Assembly (NCBI RefSeq): GCF_041530365.1 | Contig: NZ_CP168034.1 | Location: 1-64,000, forward strand | Length of the DNA stretch: 64,000 nt | From: Capnocytophaga sp. ARDL2 | GTDB lineage: Bacteria > Bacteroidota > Bacteroidia > Flavobacteriales > Flavobacteriaceae | Direction: 5' to 3' | Part shown: positions 9,282 through 18,463 of the stretch, in pieces | Layout of the letters: each line of letters begins with the position of its first letter | How positions within the stretch are numbered: the first letter of the stretch is position 1 | The notes under the pieces: model-generated | Told to the model about the DNA's origin: nothing | Seen by the model: the letters and a program-made list of their open reading frames with translations, nothing else | Databases searched by the model: none | Program-made: the position numbers and the translations under genes

Positions 9282-9998
9282 TTACTTAGCCAATTTCAAT
9301 GAAGAAGGATTAACTTTTACTGAATCAGAAATTCTATAGATCTTTTGTCCTTTAGCTTGAGGTTGTTCTTTGAACATATAAGTTCCGTACAATTCTCCGT
9401 TTATTTTCAAGGACAATTTTTTATCAGCGTTTACAGTGGTTGTATATGCGACTGTTCCAGCTGCATTATTCTGTCCTTCTACCAAAGTGTTAACAACAAG
9501 ACTTCTATCAGTTGCATTACCCAATTCTACACGATTTCCACTTTGTAATCCTCCAATGTAAGCATCAACGCCTATCAAAGATATATCTCCTTCGTGAGGA
9601 TATAACACTTGTTCATTTTCAGTTGAAACATAAAATTCAGAGAAAATAAATTTATCTGCTGCACTTAGATTATCACCTGAACTATTAAAAGTAACAAAGA
9701 ACCATTTTGTATAAACTTTTCCAGTTTGTTGATCTGTATATCCAATAATTTTATTTTCATCATTTACATAAACGTAAAGTCTTGATCCTTCCATTTTGTA
9801 TTCATCAGAATCGATTCTCAATGTATTGATTGCTTGCTCCCCAGGTTGATTTGGTTGGTCTGGTTGATTTGGTTGGTCTGGTTGATTTGGTTGGTTTGGT
9901 TTGGTTGGAGTTGAGTCATCACCTCCACATGATACTGTAGAGATTGAACCTAGCGCTACAAAAGCTAACGCTGCTAAAGATAATAAGGTCTTTTTCAT
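9282..9998 (-). CDS. Lipoprotein with a proline/glutamine repeat linker
   Basis: A 238-residue lipoprotein of unknown function. The signal peptide ends in lipobox STVSC, followed by GGDDS. Acidic residues just after the lipidated Cys are typical of the Bacteroidota lipoprotein export signal, so the protein is probably on the cell surface. A linker of QPDQPN repeats (about residues 36-52) separates the anchor from a C-terminal domain rich in beta-strand-like sequence. I recognise no domain. It is a monocistronic gene with its own -7 box upstream (10034-10041) and a shared terminator downstream. It lies next to the PNGase F gene but is separated by about 170 bp. Confidence 0.75.
   Translation of the reverse strand: MKKTLLSLAALAFVALGSISTVSCGGDDSTPTKPNQPNQPDQPNQPDQPNQPGEQAINTLRIDSDEYKMEGSRLYVYVNDENKIIGYTDQQTGKVYTKWFFVTFNSSGDNLSAADKFIFSEFYVSTENEQVLYPHEGDISLIGVDAYIGGLQSGNRVELGNATDRSLVVNTLVEGQNNAAGTVAYTTTVNADKKLSLKINGELYGTYMFKEQPQAKGQKIYRISDSVKVNPSSLKLAK
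9844..9897. repeat. Three tandem 18-bp units
   Basis: Three copies of an 18-bp unit beginning GGTTGATTTGG; the third differs by one base. Each encodes six residues of the Q/P/D/N linker, so changes in copy number keep frame and would change linker length. Confidence 0.9.
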
Positions 9999-10033
9999 TG
10001 TTCTAAAAAATTTTAATTATTAATATTATATTG

Positions 10034-10041
10034 CAAATATA
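10034..10041 (-). promoter_or_regulatory. TAnnTTTG -7 element of the repeat lipoprotein gene
   Basis: On the minus strand TATATTTG lies 35 nt before the ATG at 9998. Confidence 0.5.
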
Positions 10042-10168
10042 GATATTAATTTTTAATTTGCAAATTTCTCTTCTTAATTTTTATTTTAGTTTCTTTCTAC
10101 AAATACAAATTAACACCTAAATGTAAAAAGAATAGTACAATTACCATACCACTCTTTTCTATTACTTT

Positions 10169-11179
10169 TTAGTTTACATTTGCTTTTTGAATTGGTTGAT
10201 TACTTTTTACCACTACAAAAGTAGAAATTGCATAAAATGCTCTTCCTCTAGACATATTATTAGTATAATCAGCAAATCTATATTCAAAATTTATATTAGA
10301 ACCAAATTTTGTTTTTTCGATATTATCAAAACGCACTGGAACTATCATTCCAGGACACCATCCTGCTCTGTCTGGTTTCCATGCAGAATTTCCATTAGGT
10401 GGATCTTGGTTGTCAATCGGGTTATTTCTACATCCCAAACCTTTCAATACGTGCGGAAACAACTCTCCATCCATTATCACATTATGCGTTCTTACACACC
10501 ATTCTGCACAGTTTCCTGGCAATGCATGTCCCCAACCAGAAATAATTGTTCTCAAATACGCTACGTCAGCATTTGCTGGGACATTTATTGTCTTATCCAA
10601 ATCAAATTCATGCTCTTCCCCATAAGGCACACCATGTTGAGAAGATTGATTGTATTGCAAAACTGGCACAACTGTAGAGTATTTATAATCTGGTGTTCCA
10701 TGCACAAAATCAAATTCTACACTATAAGTACGTCCTTTTGACAACCAAGTTTCTGTATAAATCCTCAACTCAGTTTCTCCTGTCAATAAAGATTTGAAAT
10801 CTGTAACATCAAACTCCAATCCTCTTTCCAATTTTTCTGTTCCTACCCAATAAGGATTGATAAAACGACCAATCTCGTACCATTCTCCTGTCGCTTTATC
10901 TTTTGCATAAATATTTGCGTATCTATCCCATTCATCACATTCGTAATTTGGACAAAAATCTTGCAAATACATTTTGATTTGCTTTACATTATCAAGATTT
11001 TCTGGAAAGGTAAACGTGCCATCAGCACTTTGACTATAACCATCACCAAATGCAACTTTTACTTTATTAAAAGTCTTTACATTAGTTATGACTTCACCTT
11101 GTGAAGGAGCCTCGCCATCTTTACCATTACAAGCCAACATCGTAGCTGCAATCATCAATAAACTAAATACTTTTTTCAT
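10169..11179 (-). CDS. PNGase F-like peptide-N-glycosidase lipoprotein
   Basis: A 336-residue homologue of peptide-N4-(N-acetyl-beta-glucosaminyl)asparagine amidase F, which cleaves N-glycans from glycoproteins. Both PNGase F domains are present. The catalytic residues known for the Elizabethkingia enzyme (Asp60, Glu118, Glu206) align, from memory, with Asp85 (CDEWDRYAN), Glu143 (YTETW) and Glu226 (CAEWCVRTH). The offset is a constant 25 for the first two, and 20 for the third after a five-residue gap. Unlike the secreted classical enzyme, this one has a lipobox (TMLAC, Cys17) followed by NGKDGE, suggesting surface anchoring. It is monocistronic, with no glycan-transport genes adjacent. Confidence 0.9.
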   Translation of the reverse strand: MKKVFSLLMIAATMLACNGKDGEAPSQGEVITNVKTFNKVKVAFGDGYSQSADGTFTFPENLDNVKQIKMYLQDFCPNYECDEWDRYANIYAKDKATGEWYEIGRFINPYWVGTEKLERGLEFDVTDFKSLLTGETELRIYTETWLSKGRTYSVEFDFVHGTPDYKYSTVVPVLQYNQSSQHGVPYGEEHEFDLDKTINVPANADVAYLRTIISGWGHALPGNCAEWCVRTHNVIMDGELFPHVLKGLGCRNNPIDNQDPPNGNSAWKPDRAGWCPGMIVPVRFDNIEKTKFGSNINFEYRFADYTNNMSRGRAFYAISTFVVVKSNQPIQKANVN

Positions 11180-11295
11180 TGTTTAAAAAATTATATGGGC
11201 TAAAAATACTATTTTTTTTAATTGATTAGCATTTTTTAACCAAAATATTTTATTTACCCCTTTATTTTTTTTACCTTTACTCTTATTTTTTCAAA

Positions 11296-12555
11296 ATGAA
11301 TGCAGCAATCATAACCATCGGAGATGAACTACTCATTGGACAAATTGTAGATACAAATAGTGTATTTATAGCTCAAGAATTAGAAAAAACAGGTTGTAAA
11401 ATCTATGAAAAACGTGCTATTGCAGACACATGTCAGGCTGTTACAGAAACTCTTTCTTCTCTACAAAACAAAGTAGATTTAGTGATTTGTACTGGTGGAC
11501 TTGGACCCACTCAAGATGACAAAACTAAACAAGCTATCATCTACTATTTTAACGACCAATTGGTGCGAAATAATGAGGTTTTAACTCATGTAACTCAACT
11601 AATAGAATCTATTTATCAACGTCCAATAACAGAAATAAACAAACAACAAGCTGATGTTCCTTCAAAGGCTAAAATTCTTTTCAATAAATATGGTACGGCT
11701 CCTAGATTACTTCTAACCAAAGAAAAAACAACCTTTATTTTTCTTCCAGGTGTGCCTTTTGAAATGAAACATTTAGTCAACGAGCATATTATTCCTTATA
11801 TCTCAAATCATTTTTCTACTCAAGCCATTTTTCACCATACAATTACCACAATTGGAATTGGAGAAAGTCTTTTAGCAGAAAAAATTTATCAGTGGGAAAA
11901 CAATTTAAAAGAAAACAATATTTCCCTTGCTTATTTACCTTTTTTAGGAGGAGTAGATCTTCGCCTTTCTGCTTATGGAGAAAATCAAAGAGAAATTGAA
12001 TCTGTTGTTAATCATTTTGTTGCCCAATTTGAAAATTTTATTCCAAAGGAAAATATTTTATCCTTACAAAATAAATGTACCCTCATTGAAACAGTGAGCG
12101 AATTATTGGCGAAAAACGATCATAAAATAGCCATTGCCGAAAGTTTCACAGGCGGAAATCTCACTTTTCAATTTTCAAAAATACCTGGCGCATCAAGATA
12201 TTTACAAGGCGGAATGATCACATATGCAACCCAAAGTAAAATTGATTTACTCAATGTTGATAAACAAACAATCAGCCAACATTCGGTGGTAAGTAATCAG
12301 GTGGCAATAGAAATGGTAAAAGGAGTTGCGGAAAAATACAAAGCAAATATCGCATTGTCAACTACAGGAAACGCAGGCCCATCTAAAGGTGATTCGGACG
12401 TTGAAGTAGGAACGGTATGCATCGGATTGTACTACAATGGAAAAACATTTGGACAAACATTCCAATTGGGACAACCGAGAGAAAAAGTCATCGAATTGGC
12501 AATTCATCACGCCTTGCTCATGCTATACAACCAACTCATCGACTCAAATAATTGA
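11296..12555 (+). CDS. cinA: CinA family protein (competence/damage-inducible; nicotinamide-nucleotide amidase domain)
   Basis: A 419-residue two-domain protein of standard length. The N-terminal MoCF-like domain (residues 1 to about 170) shows IITIGDELLIGQIVDTNS and CTGGLGPTQDD. The C-terminal CinA domain (about 260-415) shows AESFTGGNLT, GASRYLQGGMITY and STTGNAGPSKGD. The C-domain deamidates NMN in pyridine-nucleotide recycling, while the N-domain acts on ADP-ribose in related proteins. The gene starts 116 nt from the divergent PNGase F gene and is followed by the ribosomal protein cluster, a common flavobacterial arrangement. Confidence 0.93.
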   Translation: MNAAIITIGDELLIGQIVDTNSVFIAQELEKTGCKIYEKRAIADTCQAVTETLSSLQNKVDLVICTGGLGPTQDDKTKQAIIYYFNDQLVRNNEVLTHVTQLIESIYQRPITEINKQQADVPSKAKILFNKYGTAPRLLLTKEKTTFIFLPGVPFEMKHLVNEHIIPYISNHFSTQAIFHHTITTIGIGESLLAEKIYQWENNLKENNISLAYLPFLGGVDLRLSAYGENQREIESVVNHFVAQFENFIPKENILSLQNKCTLIETVSELLAKNDHKIAIAESFTGGNLTFQFSKIPGASRYLQGGMITYATQSKIDLLNVDKQTISQHSVVSNQVAIEMVKGVAEKYKANIALSTTGNAGPSKGDSDVEVGTVCIGLYYNGKTFGQTFQLGQPREKVIELAIHHALLMLYNQLIDSNN

Positions 12556-12655
12556 TAGAAACAGTATAAAAAACAAAAAATAAACGCACAAAAACTTGTG
12601 TATAAAAAAAATAATATCGAACTTTGCACTTCAATTAAATAAAAAGTAAGAAATA

Positions 12656-12892
12656 ATGTCAAGAGTTTGTCAGATTACAGGAAAGAGAGCCATGGTTGGA
12701 AACAATGTCTCTCACGCAATGAACAAAACTAAGAGAAAGTTTTCAGTTAACTTAGTAAAAAAGCGTTTTTACATCGCTGAAGAGGATAGATGGGTAACTT
12801 TGAAAGTATCTACATCTGCATTAAAAACTATTAACAAAAAAGGTATTGCAGCAGTTTTGAAAGAAGCTAAAGCAAACGGATTATTGAAGTAA
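12656..12892 (+). CDS. rpmB: 50S ribosomal protein L28
   Basis: A 78-residue protein beginning [20 protein letters not shown], the standard L28 opening, and rich in Lys/Arg for binding 23S rRNA. It is the first gene of the rpmB-rpmG-DUF4295 cluster that is almost universal in Bacteroidota. A -7-like sequence (AACTTTG) lies about 35 nt upstream. Confidence 0.97.
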   Translation: MSRVCQITGKRAMVGNNVSHAMNKTKRKFSVNLVKKRFYIAEEDRWVTLKVSTSALKTINKKGIAAVLKEAKANGLLK

Positions 12893-12919
12893 TTCATCAC
12901 CCATTAAAAAATTATTAAG

Positions 12920-13108
12920 ATGGCAAAGAAAGCAAAAGGAAATAGAATCCAAGTAATTTTAGAGTGTACAGAACACAAATCATCAGGAATAGCTGGTACA
13001 TCTCGTTACATCACAACTAAAAACAAAAAAAATACTCCAGATAGAATGGAATTAAAAAAATTCAACCCTATCTTGAAAAAAGTAACTATTCACAAAGAAA
13101 TTAAATAA
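12920..13108 (+). CDS. rpmG: 50S ribosomal protein L33
   Basis: A 62-residue L33 ([40 protein letters not shown]). It keeps only Cys of the first zinc-ligand pair region (LECTEH) and has no CxxC pair, as in the Cys-poor form of L33. It lies 27 nt after rpmB and 10 nt before the DUF4295 gene, almost certainly in one transcript. Confidence 0.96.
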   Translation: MAKKAKGNRIQVILECTEHKSSGIAGTSRYITTKNKKNTPDRMELKKFNPILKKVTIHKEIK

Positions 13109-13118
13109 TTTTTGAGTC

Positions 13119-13271
13119 ATGGCAAAGAAAACCGTAGCAACATTACAAGGAGGTTCTAAAAAATTAACCAAAGCTATTAAAATGGTTAAATCTCCAAAAA
13201 CAGGAGCTTACACATTCGTAGAATCAGTTATGGCTCCAGAATTAGTTGATGAATTTTTAGCTAAAAAATAA
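13119..13271 (+). CDS. DUF4295 family small basic protein
   Basis: A 50-residue Lys-rich protein starting MAKKTVATLQGGSKKLTKAI and ending DEFLAKK. This DUF follows rpmG in most Bacteroidota and is thought to be ribosome associated from that linkage; its function is not known. The start is 10 nt after the rpmG stop. Confidence 0.93.
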   Translation: MAKKTVATLQGGSKKLTKAIKMVKSPKTGAYTFVESVMAPELVDEFLAKK

Positions 13272-13289
13272 TTCAACTTCAAAATATTG

Positions 13290-13317
13290 AACCGCTTCAT
13301 TACAAGGCGGTTTATTT
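13290..13317 (+). terminator. Terminator of rpmB-rpmG-DUF4295
   Basis: AACCGC pairs with GCGGTT across an 11-nt loop and is followed by a T-rich run. Confidence 0.75.
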
Positions 13318-13335
13318 TTTATCTTTATAAAACTA

Positions 13336-13370
13336 AAAATCCACTAACGTTACTTACATTAGCGGATTTT
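13336..13370 (-). terminator. Terminator of hisS
   Basis: A 15-bp arm pair (AAAATCCACTAACGT with ACATTAGCGGATTTT, two wobble positions) lies 3 nt beyond the hisS stop; the minus-strand distal arm ends in T-rich sequence. Confidence 0.75.
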
Positions 13371-13373
13371 TTC

Positions 13374-14747
13374 TTATTGATTCAAAACTTTTATCATCTC
13401 ATCAAACGAAACCAACTCTTGTGTCCCTGTCTGAATGTTTTTGATTGTATATTTTTGTTGTTCTATCTCTTGACTTCCAACAAAAACTACATACTTTATT
13501 CCTTTTTTCTCAGCGTATTTAAACTGCTTATCCATTTTTACTTTATCTGGATACAATTCTGCTTTGATTTGTTGTTTTCTCAATTGTAAAACCGCATTCA
13601 TCGCATAAACGGCTTCACTTTCCCCAAAATTGAAAAACAACACTGTGGTAAAGTTACTTACACTTTCAGGAAACACTCCCATTTCTTCCATTACCAAATA
13701 AATACGATCTAATCCAAAAGATATCCCTACTCCCGACATGTTTTTCAAGCCGAAAATACTCGTCAAATCATCATAGCGACCTCCTCCGCCAATCGATCCC
13801 ATAGACACTGTGGCTGGTGCGGCTACTTCGAAAATAGCCCCTGTGTAATAATTCAATCCTCTCGCCAAAGTAATATCCAAATCTAAAATAGCAGTTTTCA
13901 ATCCAAATGACTCTACAGTTTTGCAGATAAACGTCAATTCTTCAATTCCTTTTTTTCCTTCTTCCGAACTTGCCAATAATTCATTCAATTGAGCAAATTT
14001 CTCGTCTAAATCTCCATGAAATTGAAACAAAGGTTGCAGTTTTTCAATCGCTGATGGAGAAATTCCTTTTTCCAACATTTCTTTCTTTACGCCATCTTCA
14101 CCGATTTTATCTAATTTGTCTAACGCAACGGTAAAATCAATTAACTTATCACTTTCGCCGATTACCTCTGCAATTCCCGAAAGTATTTTTCTGTTATTGA
14201 TTTTGATAGTTACTTCTTTTACATTCAATTGAGTAAATACCGCATCATATAATTGCACCAATTCTACTTCTTGCCAAAGTGAAGTAGAACCTACCACATC
14301 GGCATCGCACTGATAAAATTCTCTAAATCTTCCTTTTTGCGGACGATCGGCACGCCAAACTGGCTGAATTTGATAGCGTTTGAATGGAAATTCCAATTCG
14401 TTTTGATGCTGCACAACAAACCTTGCAAAAGGTACAGTAAGGTCGTAACGCAAAGCTTTTTCAGAAATTTTGCTCGTTAATTTGTTACTGTCTTTGTCTT
14501 GCAACAATTGGTCGTCAACTTTTGACAAATAATCTCCTGAATTGAGAATTTTGAAAATCAAACGGTCGCCTTCTTCCCCATATTTCCCCATTAGGGTATC
14601 GAGGTTTTCAAACGAAGGAGTTTCAATGGGTTGAAATCCGTACGATTCAAAATTCTTTTTTATGGTTGAAATGATATAATTTCTCTTGGCAATTTCTGCC
14701 GGAGAGAAATCTCTGGTTCCTTTCGGAATACTTGGTTTTTGTGCCAT
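13374..14747 (-). CDS. hisS: Histidine--tRNA ligase
   Basis: A 457-residue class II aminoacyl-tRNA synthetase charging tRNA-His. Motif 2 ([15 protein letters not shown]), the histidine-specific [13 protein letters not shown] and motif 3 ([16 protein letters not shown]) are all present, followed by an anticodon-binding domain (about 365-457). Length fits the Bacteroidota enzyme. It is a single gene with its own terminator; the gene upstream on the same strand is the broken vapD. Confidence 0.97.
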   Translation of the reverse strand: MAQKPSIPKGTRDFSPAEIAKRNYIISTIKKNFESYGFQPIETPSFENLDTLMGKYGEEGDRLIFKILNSGDYLSKVDDQLLQDKDSNKLTSKISEKALRYDLTVPFARFVVQHQNELEFPFKRYQIQPVWRADRPQKGRFREFYQCDADVVGSTSLWQEVELVQLYDAVFTQLNVKEVTIKINNRKILSGIAEVIGESDKLIDFTVALDKLDKIGEDGVKKEMLEKGISPSAIEKLQPLFQFHGDLDEKFAQLNELLASSEEGKKGIEELTFICKTVESFGLKTAILDLDITLARGLNYYTGAIFEVAAPATVSMGSIGGGGRYDDLTSIFGLKNMSGVGISFGLDRIYLVMEEMGVFPESVSNFTTVLFFNFGESEAVYAMNAVLQLRKQQIKAELYPDKVKMDKQFKYAEKKGIKYVVFVGSQEIEQQKYTIKNIQTGTQELVSFDEMIKVLNQ

Positions 14748-14784
14748 TTTAATAAAAATTTAGAGCCTTTCGGCATTGAGAGAT

Positions 14785-15081
14785 TTATAGATTTTTACCT
14801 GCTTTTCTTTTTACAATTGGGGTTAAATCACTCCAGTCTTCGATTCTAAAAGCCCTGATTTCTTTAATTGAATTAGCAAACCATTCTAACAAAGACAAAG
14901 AATCAATTGCCTACATCAAATTACCTAAATTGCTATTTTTAGAAGCATAAATGCTACCCTGTATTCTATAAAAATCATACTCTTGCATAATTGAAGCAAT
15001 TTCGAAATAAGCATTGTTGTAAGGAACTCCATAATGAATTTCTAAATCCGAAATACTTATATCAAAGGCAATTGCATACAT
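14785..15081 (-). pseudogene. vapD: VapD-family (Cas2-like) endoribonuclease, interrupted by an amber codon
   Basis: The 99-codon frame reads MYAIAFDISISDLEIHYG, then DFYRIQGSIYAS, an in-frame TAG at 14911-14913 after 56 codons, then AIDSLSLLEWFANSIKEIRA and WSDLTPIVKRKAG. This is the VapD pattern (N-terminal YAIAFD strand, RxQGSxY, WSDxTPxVK). VapD proteins are ribonucleases related to Cas2. The amber codon probably replaced CAG (Gln). Everything else is intact, so the gene may be recently inactivated. It begins 2 nt after the preceding small gene, as in vapX-vapD toxin-antitoxin operons. Confidence 0.8.
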
Positions 15082-15083
15082 AT

Positions 15084-15284
15084 TTATTCAGAAATAAGTT
15101 TAAAATAATCTTTTGTACCGAAAAAAATTCGACCTTGGCTGTCTTTGATTGCTATTTCACCACCTAAAAATGGATTTTTGAATATCTTTATTATAGTTCC
15201 TGTAAGCCACTCTGTTAACGCCGTTAGTCCTGGTGAAACTTTTACTTCATCTCCTATTTTGAATATTTCTTTTTGGTGTGTCAT
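15084..15284 (-). CDS. Small protein upstream of vapD, possible VapX-like antitoxin
   Basis: A 66-residue protein with a KOW/SH3-like pattern (FKIGDEVKVSPG, LTGTIIKIFKNPFLGGEIAI). It resembles short proteins encoded immediately upstream of vapD, such as VapX of Haemophilus influenzae, but that likeness is from memory. Its stop is 2 nt before the vapD ATG. If it is an antitoxin, its toxin is now truncated, so it would be an orphan. It could instead be a DUF2158/YodC-like protein. Confidence 0.6.
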   Translation of the reverse strand: MTHQKEIFKIGDEVKVSPGLTALTEWLTGTIIKIFKNPFLGGEIAIKDSQGRIFFGTKDYFKLISE

Positions 15285-15337
15285 TTTGTTTTTAATGTTT
15301 TTAGAAATTTAGATGTTTATTTACAATACATATTCAA

Positions 15338-16366
15338 TCATCCATCAAAAAGACCTTTACTCCCTCTGGTGGTGTAAATTCCCAAATGTTTGTAAGCTTT
15401 TTCAGTAACTTCTCTTCCGCGCGGTGTACGGAAAATAAATCCTTCTTGGATGAGAAACGGTTCATAGACTTCTTCTATGGTTTCAGCATTTTCAGAAACA
15501 GCGGTTGCCAATGTTGACAATCCAACTGGACCTCCTTTGAATTTTTCGATAATCGTCGAAAGGATTTTATTATCCATCTCGTCCAATCCGTGAGCATCCA
15601 CATTTAGGGCTTTGAGTGCATATTTTGATATTTCTAAATCGATTCTTCCATTACCTTTGATTTGTGCAAAATCGCGAACTCTTCGCAACAAAGCATTGGC
15701 AATACGGGGTGTTCCTCTACTGCGACCTGCTATTTCGATAGCAGCTTCCATATCGATTGGTACGCCTATAATTCCTGCACTTCGGTCGATAATGGTCGAT
15801 AACAATTCGGTGTTGTAATATTGTAATCTACTCTGAATACCAAAACGAGCCCTCATCGGAGCGGTCAATAAGCCCGAACGAGTGGTTGCCCCAACCAATG
15901 TGAAAGGATTGAGATTGATTTGTACCGTACGAGCATTAGGTCCAGATTCGATGACAATATCGATTTTGAAATCCTCCATAGCCGAATACAAATATTCTTC
16001 CACCACAGGACTCAAACGATGAATTTCGTCGATAAACAGTATATCGCGTTCTTCGAGATTGGTGAGCAATCCCGCCAAATCTCCGGGTTTGTCAAGTACG
16101 GGTCCAGAGGTGATTTTGATGCCTACATTGAGTTCGTTTGCCAATATATTTGCCAAAGTGGTTTTTCCCAACCCTGGAGGTCCATGAAACAAGGTATGAT
16201 CCAAAGCTTCGTTTCGCATATTGGCTGCTTGTACAAAAACTTTCAGATTTTCTAAGACCTGTTCTTGCCCTGCAAAATCGTCAAAAGACAGGGGACGCAG
16301 TTTTTTTTCTACATCAAATTCCTCTTTGGTAAAATTTGTATTCGTTGGATCTAAATATTCATTCAT
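15338..16366 (-). CDS. ruvB: Holliday junction branch-migration helicase RuvB
   Basis: A 342-residue AAA+ motor that works with RuvA and RuvC in recombinational repair. Walker A is [12 protein letters not shown], Walker [11 protein letters not shown], followed by the sensor region [18 protein letters not shown] and [17 protein letters not shown]; the C-terminal winged helix ends GSKGLFDG. The start is the ATG at 16366 (MNEYLDPTN). An upstream in-frame start at 16426 would add 20 unlikely residues and would overlap the -7 box TATCTTTG at 16372-16379. That box lies only 5 nt before the ATG, so the mRNA may be leaderless or nearly so. Confidence 0.95.
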   Translation of the reverse strand: MNEYLDPTNTNFTKEEFDVEKKLRPLSFDDFAGQEQVLENLKVFVQAANMRNEALDHTLFHGPPGLGKTTLANILANELNVGIKITSGPVLDKPGDLAGLLTNLEERDILFIDEIHRLSPVVEEYLYSAMEDFKIDIVIESGPNARTVQINLNPFTLVGATTRSGLLTAPMRARFGIQSRLQYYNTELLSTIIDRSAGIIGVPIDMEAAIEIAGRSRGTPRIANALLRRVRDFAQIKGNGRIDLEISKYALKALNVDAHGLDEMDNKILSTIIEKFKGGPVGLSTLATAVSENAETIEEVYEPFLIQEGFIFRTPRGREVTEKAYKHLGIYTTRGSKGLFDG

Positions 16367-16371
16367 AGTAC

Positions 16372-16379
16372 AAAGATAG
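16372..16379 (-). promoter_or_regulatory. TAnnTTTG -7 element immediately before ruvB
   Basis: Minus-strand TATCTTTG ends 5 nt before the ruvB ATG. With a start site normally 4-8 nt beyond this box, transcription would begin at or next to the start codon. Confidence 0.5.
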
Positions 16380-16395
16380 AAAAAAGGTTGATTGT

Positions 16396-18306
16396 TTACT
16401 CCAACTCCTCTGCAATTTGCTCCCACAAAAGCATGGTTTCTTCCAATTTACTTTTTAGGTTTTCGTAATTTACAAACCATTGAGAATCTTGCATCATTTC
16501 TTCGTAACTTTCTGCTAATTGTTGATCGGCTTGTGCGATTATTTCTTCTAATTCTGAAATTTCTTTTTCGGTTTTATTCAATTTGTTTTGTAGTGATTTT
16601 CTTCGCTTTTGTTCTTCGTAACTCAAAGATTTTGAAGTTTTTTCTACCGTTTCTGTTTTGGATGTTTCGGTATAAGTTTCTTCCAAAGAACGTATATCTG
16701 CTACTTTTTTCTGCTCTAAGAAATAATTAATATCACCCAAATATTCCTTAATGGCTCCGTCTTTAAATTCTATGGTTTTTTCACACAATCCTTGCAAAAA
16801 GTCACGGTCGTGAGAAACGACTATCAGTGTACCTTCGTAGTTTTTTAGAGCTTCTTTCAACACCGCTTTTGACTGAATATCCAAGTGGTTGGTAGGCTCA
16901 TCCATGAGTAATACATTAAACGGATTGAGCAACAACACACACAATGCCAAACGGTTGCGTTCACCTCCTGACAATACTTTTACTTTTTTGTCCACATCAT
17001 CGCCACGGAACAAAAAGGCTCCCAACATATCGCGAACTTTACTACGGTTACTGTCCGAAGCATTGTCTATCATCACATCGAGGAGTGTTTTTTCACCGTC
17101 TAAATATTCGGCTTGATTTTGGGCAAAATATCCCAATTGTACATTATGTCCGATTTTAATTTCGCCTTGAAAATCAAATTCATTCATAATCGCTTTGATT
17201 AAAGTAGATTTTCCTTGACCATTTTGTCCAACAAAAGCGATTTTTTTCCCTCTTTCGATTTGTAAATCTATATTTTGAAAAACCGTTTTTTCTCCAAATG
17301 ATTTACTTACTTTTTCCATTTCCAATACGATTTTTCCTGGTATAACCGATACCGGAAATGATACATTCATCACCGATTGGTCTTGTTCATCGACTTCGAT
17401 TCGCTCAATTTTGTCCAATTTCTTTATCAACGATTGAGCCATTGATGCTTTGGTAGCTTTGTAGCGAAATTTCTCAATTAACTTTTCGGTTTCTTCGATT
17501 TTTTTCGCTTGATTTTTCTGAGCAGCCAATTGTATTTTCAACTGTTCTTCTCTTTCAATGAGATATTTTGAATAATTTTTATTGAAATCGTATATTTTTC
17601 CATTGGAAATTTCTATGGTGCGATTGGTTACATTATCCAAAAACATTTTGTCGTGTGAAACCAAAACTACAGCTCCAGAAAAAGATTTCAAAAAGTCTTC
17701 AAACCAAATAATCGACTCAATATCCAAATGGTTGGTAGGCTCATCCAACAATAACAAATCATTGTTTTGCAAGAGTAATTTTGCCAATTCTATACGCATA
17801 CGCCAACCTCCCGAAAAAGTATCGGTTTGCTTGTGAAAATCCTCTCTTTTGAAACCCAATCCCAACAAAATTCGCTCGGTATTACCAACATATTGATAAC
17901 CACCCAACAATTCAAATCGTTCGGTTTGTTCAGATAACTTCTCGATTAATTTATTATAACCTTCTGATTCATAATCGGTACGGTTAGACAATTCCGCATT
18001 GATTGAATCAATTTCAAATTGTATAGACAATAATTCCGAAAAGGCTTGGTACGCCTCGTCCAACACTGTACGACCTTTGATAAAATCTATATCTTGTTTC
18101 AAAAATCCTATTTTTACCTCTTTGTCCGTAGCAATGGTTCCGCTGTCTGACGACTGCTCTTTGGAAAGAATTTTTAACATCGTAGATTTACCAGCTCCGT
18201 TTTTTCCTACCAATCCAACTTTATCCCCTGCATTGAGGCGAAAAGATACATTTTCAAATAAATAATCTCCGTTGAACGAAACGGATAAATCGTGTATGTT
18301 TATCAT
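16396..18306 (-). CDS. ABC-F family ATP-binding protein (Uup/EttA-like)
   Basis: A 636-residue soluble protein with two ABC ATPase domains and no membrane segments, the ABC-F layout that acts on ribosomes. Domain 1 has [23 protein letters not shown] and [11 protein letters not shown]. Domain 2 has [23 protein letters not shown] and [11 protein letters not shown]. Between them is the interdomain linker (about 235-310), and the last roughly 100 residues form a charged coiled coil as in Uup. It probably rescues or tunes translation; a resistance role is possible but unsupported. It ends 30 nt upstream of ruvB on the same strand. Confidence 0.92.
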   Translation of the reverse strand: MINIHDLSVSFNGDYLFENVSFRLNAGDKVGLVGKNGAGKSTMLKILSKEQSSDSGTIATDKEVKIGFLKQDIDFIKGRTVLDEAYQAFSELLSIQFEIDSINAELSNRTDYESEGYNKLIEKLSEQTERFELLGGYQYVGNTERILLGLGFKREDFHKQTDTFSGGWRMRIELAKLLLQNNDLLLLDEPTNHLDIESIIWFEDFLKSFSGAVVLVSHDKMFLDNVTNRTIEISNGKIYDFNKNYSKYLIEREEQLKIQLAAQKNQAKKIEETEKLIEKFRYKATKASMAQSLIKKLDKIERIEVDEQDQSVMNVSFPVSVIPGKIVLEMEKVSKSFGEKTVFQNIDLQIERGKKIAFVGQNGQGKSTLIKAIMNEFDFQGEIKIGHNVQLGYFAQNQAEYLDGEKTLLDVMIDNASDSNRSKVRDMLGAFLFRGDDVDKKVKVLSGGERNRLALCVLLLNPFNVLLMDEPTNHLDIQSKAVLKEALKNYEGTLIVVSHDRDFLQGLCEKTIEFKDGAIKEYLGDINYFLEQKKVADIRSLEETYTETSKTETVEKTSKSLSYEEQKRRKSLQNKLNKTEKEISELEEIIAQADQQLAESYEEMMQDSQWFVNYENLKSKLEETMLLWEQIAEELE

Positions 18307-18463
18307 GATTATGCTGTTTTTATTCTCAAGCAGATTTCACAAATTTGCTAAAAATGTTTTTTTATAACAAACTCTATAAATTGTTATAAACTGCTGATTG
18401 ATGCTAATTTTTATTTTTTTTGTAATTATTAACAATATATTTACACTATCTCTCACTTCTATT

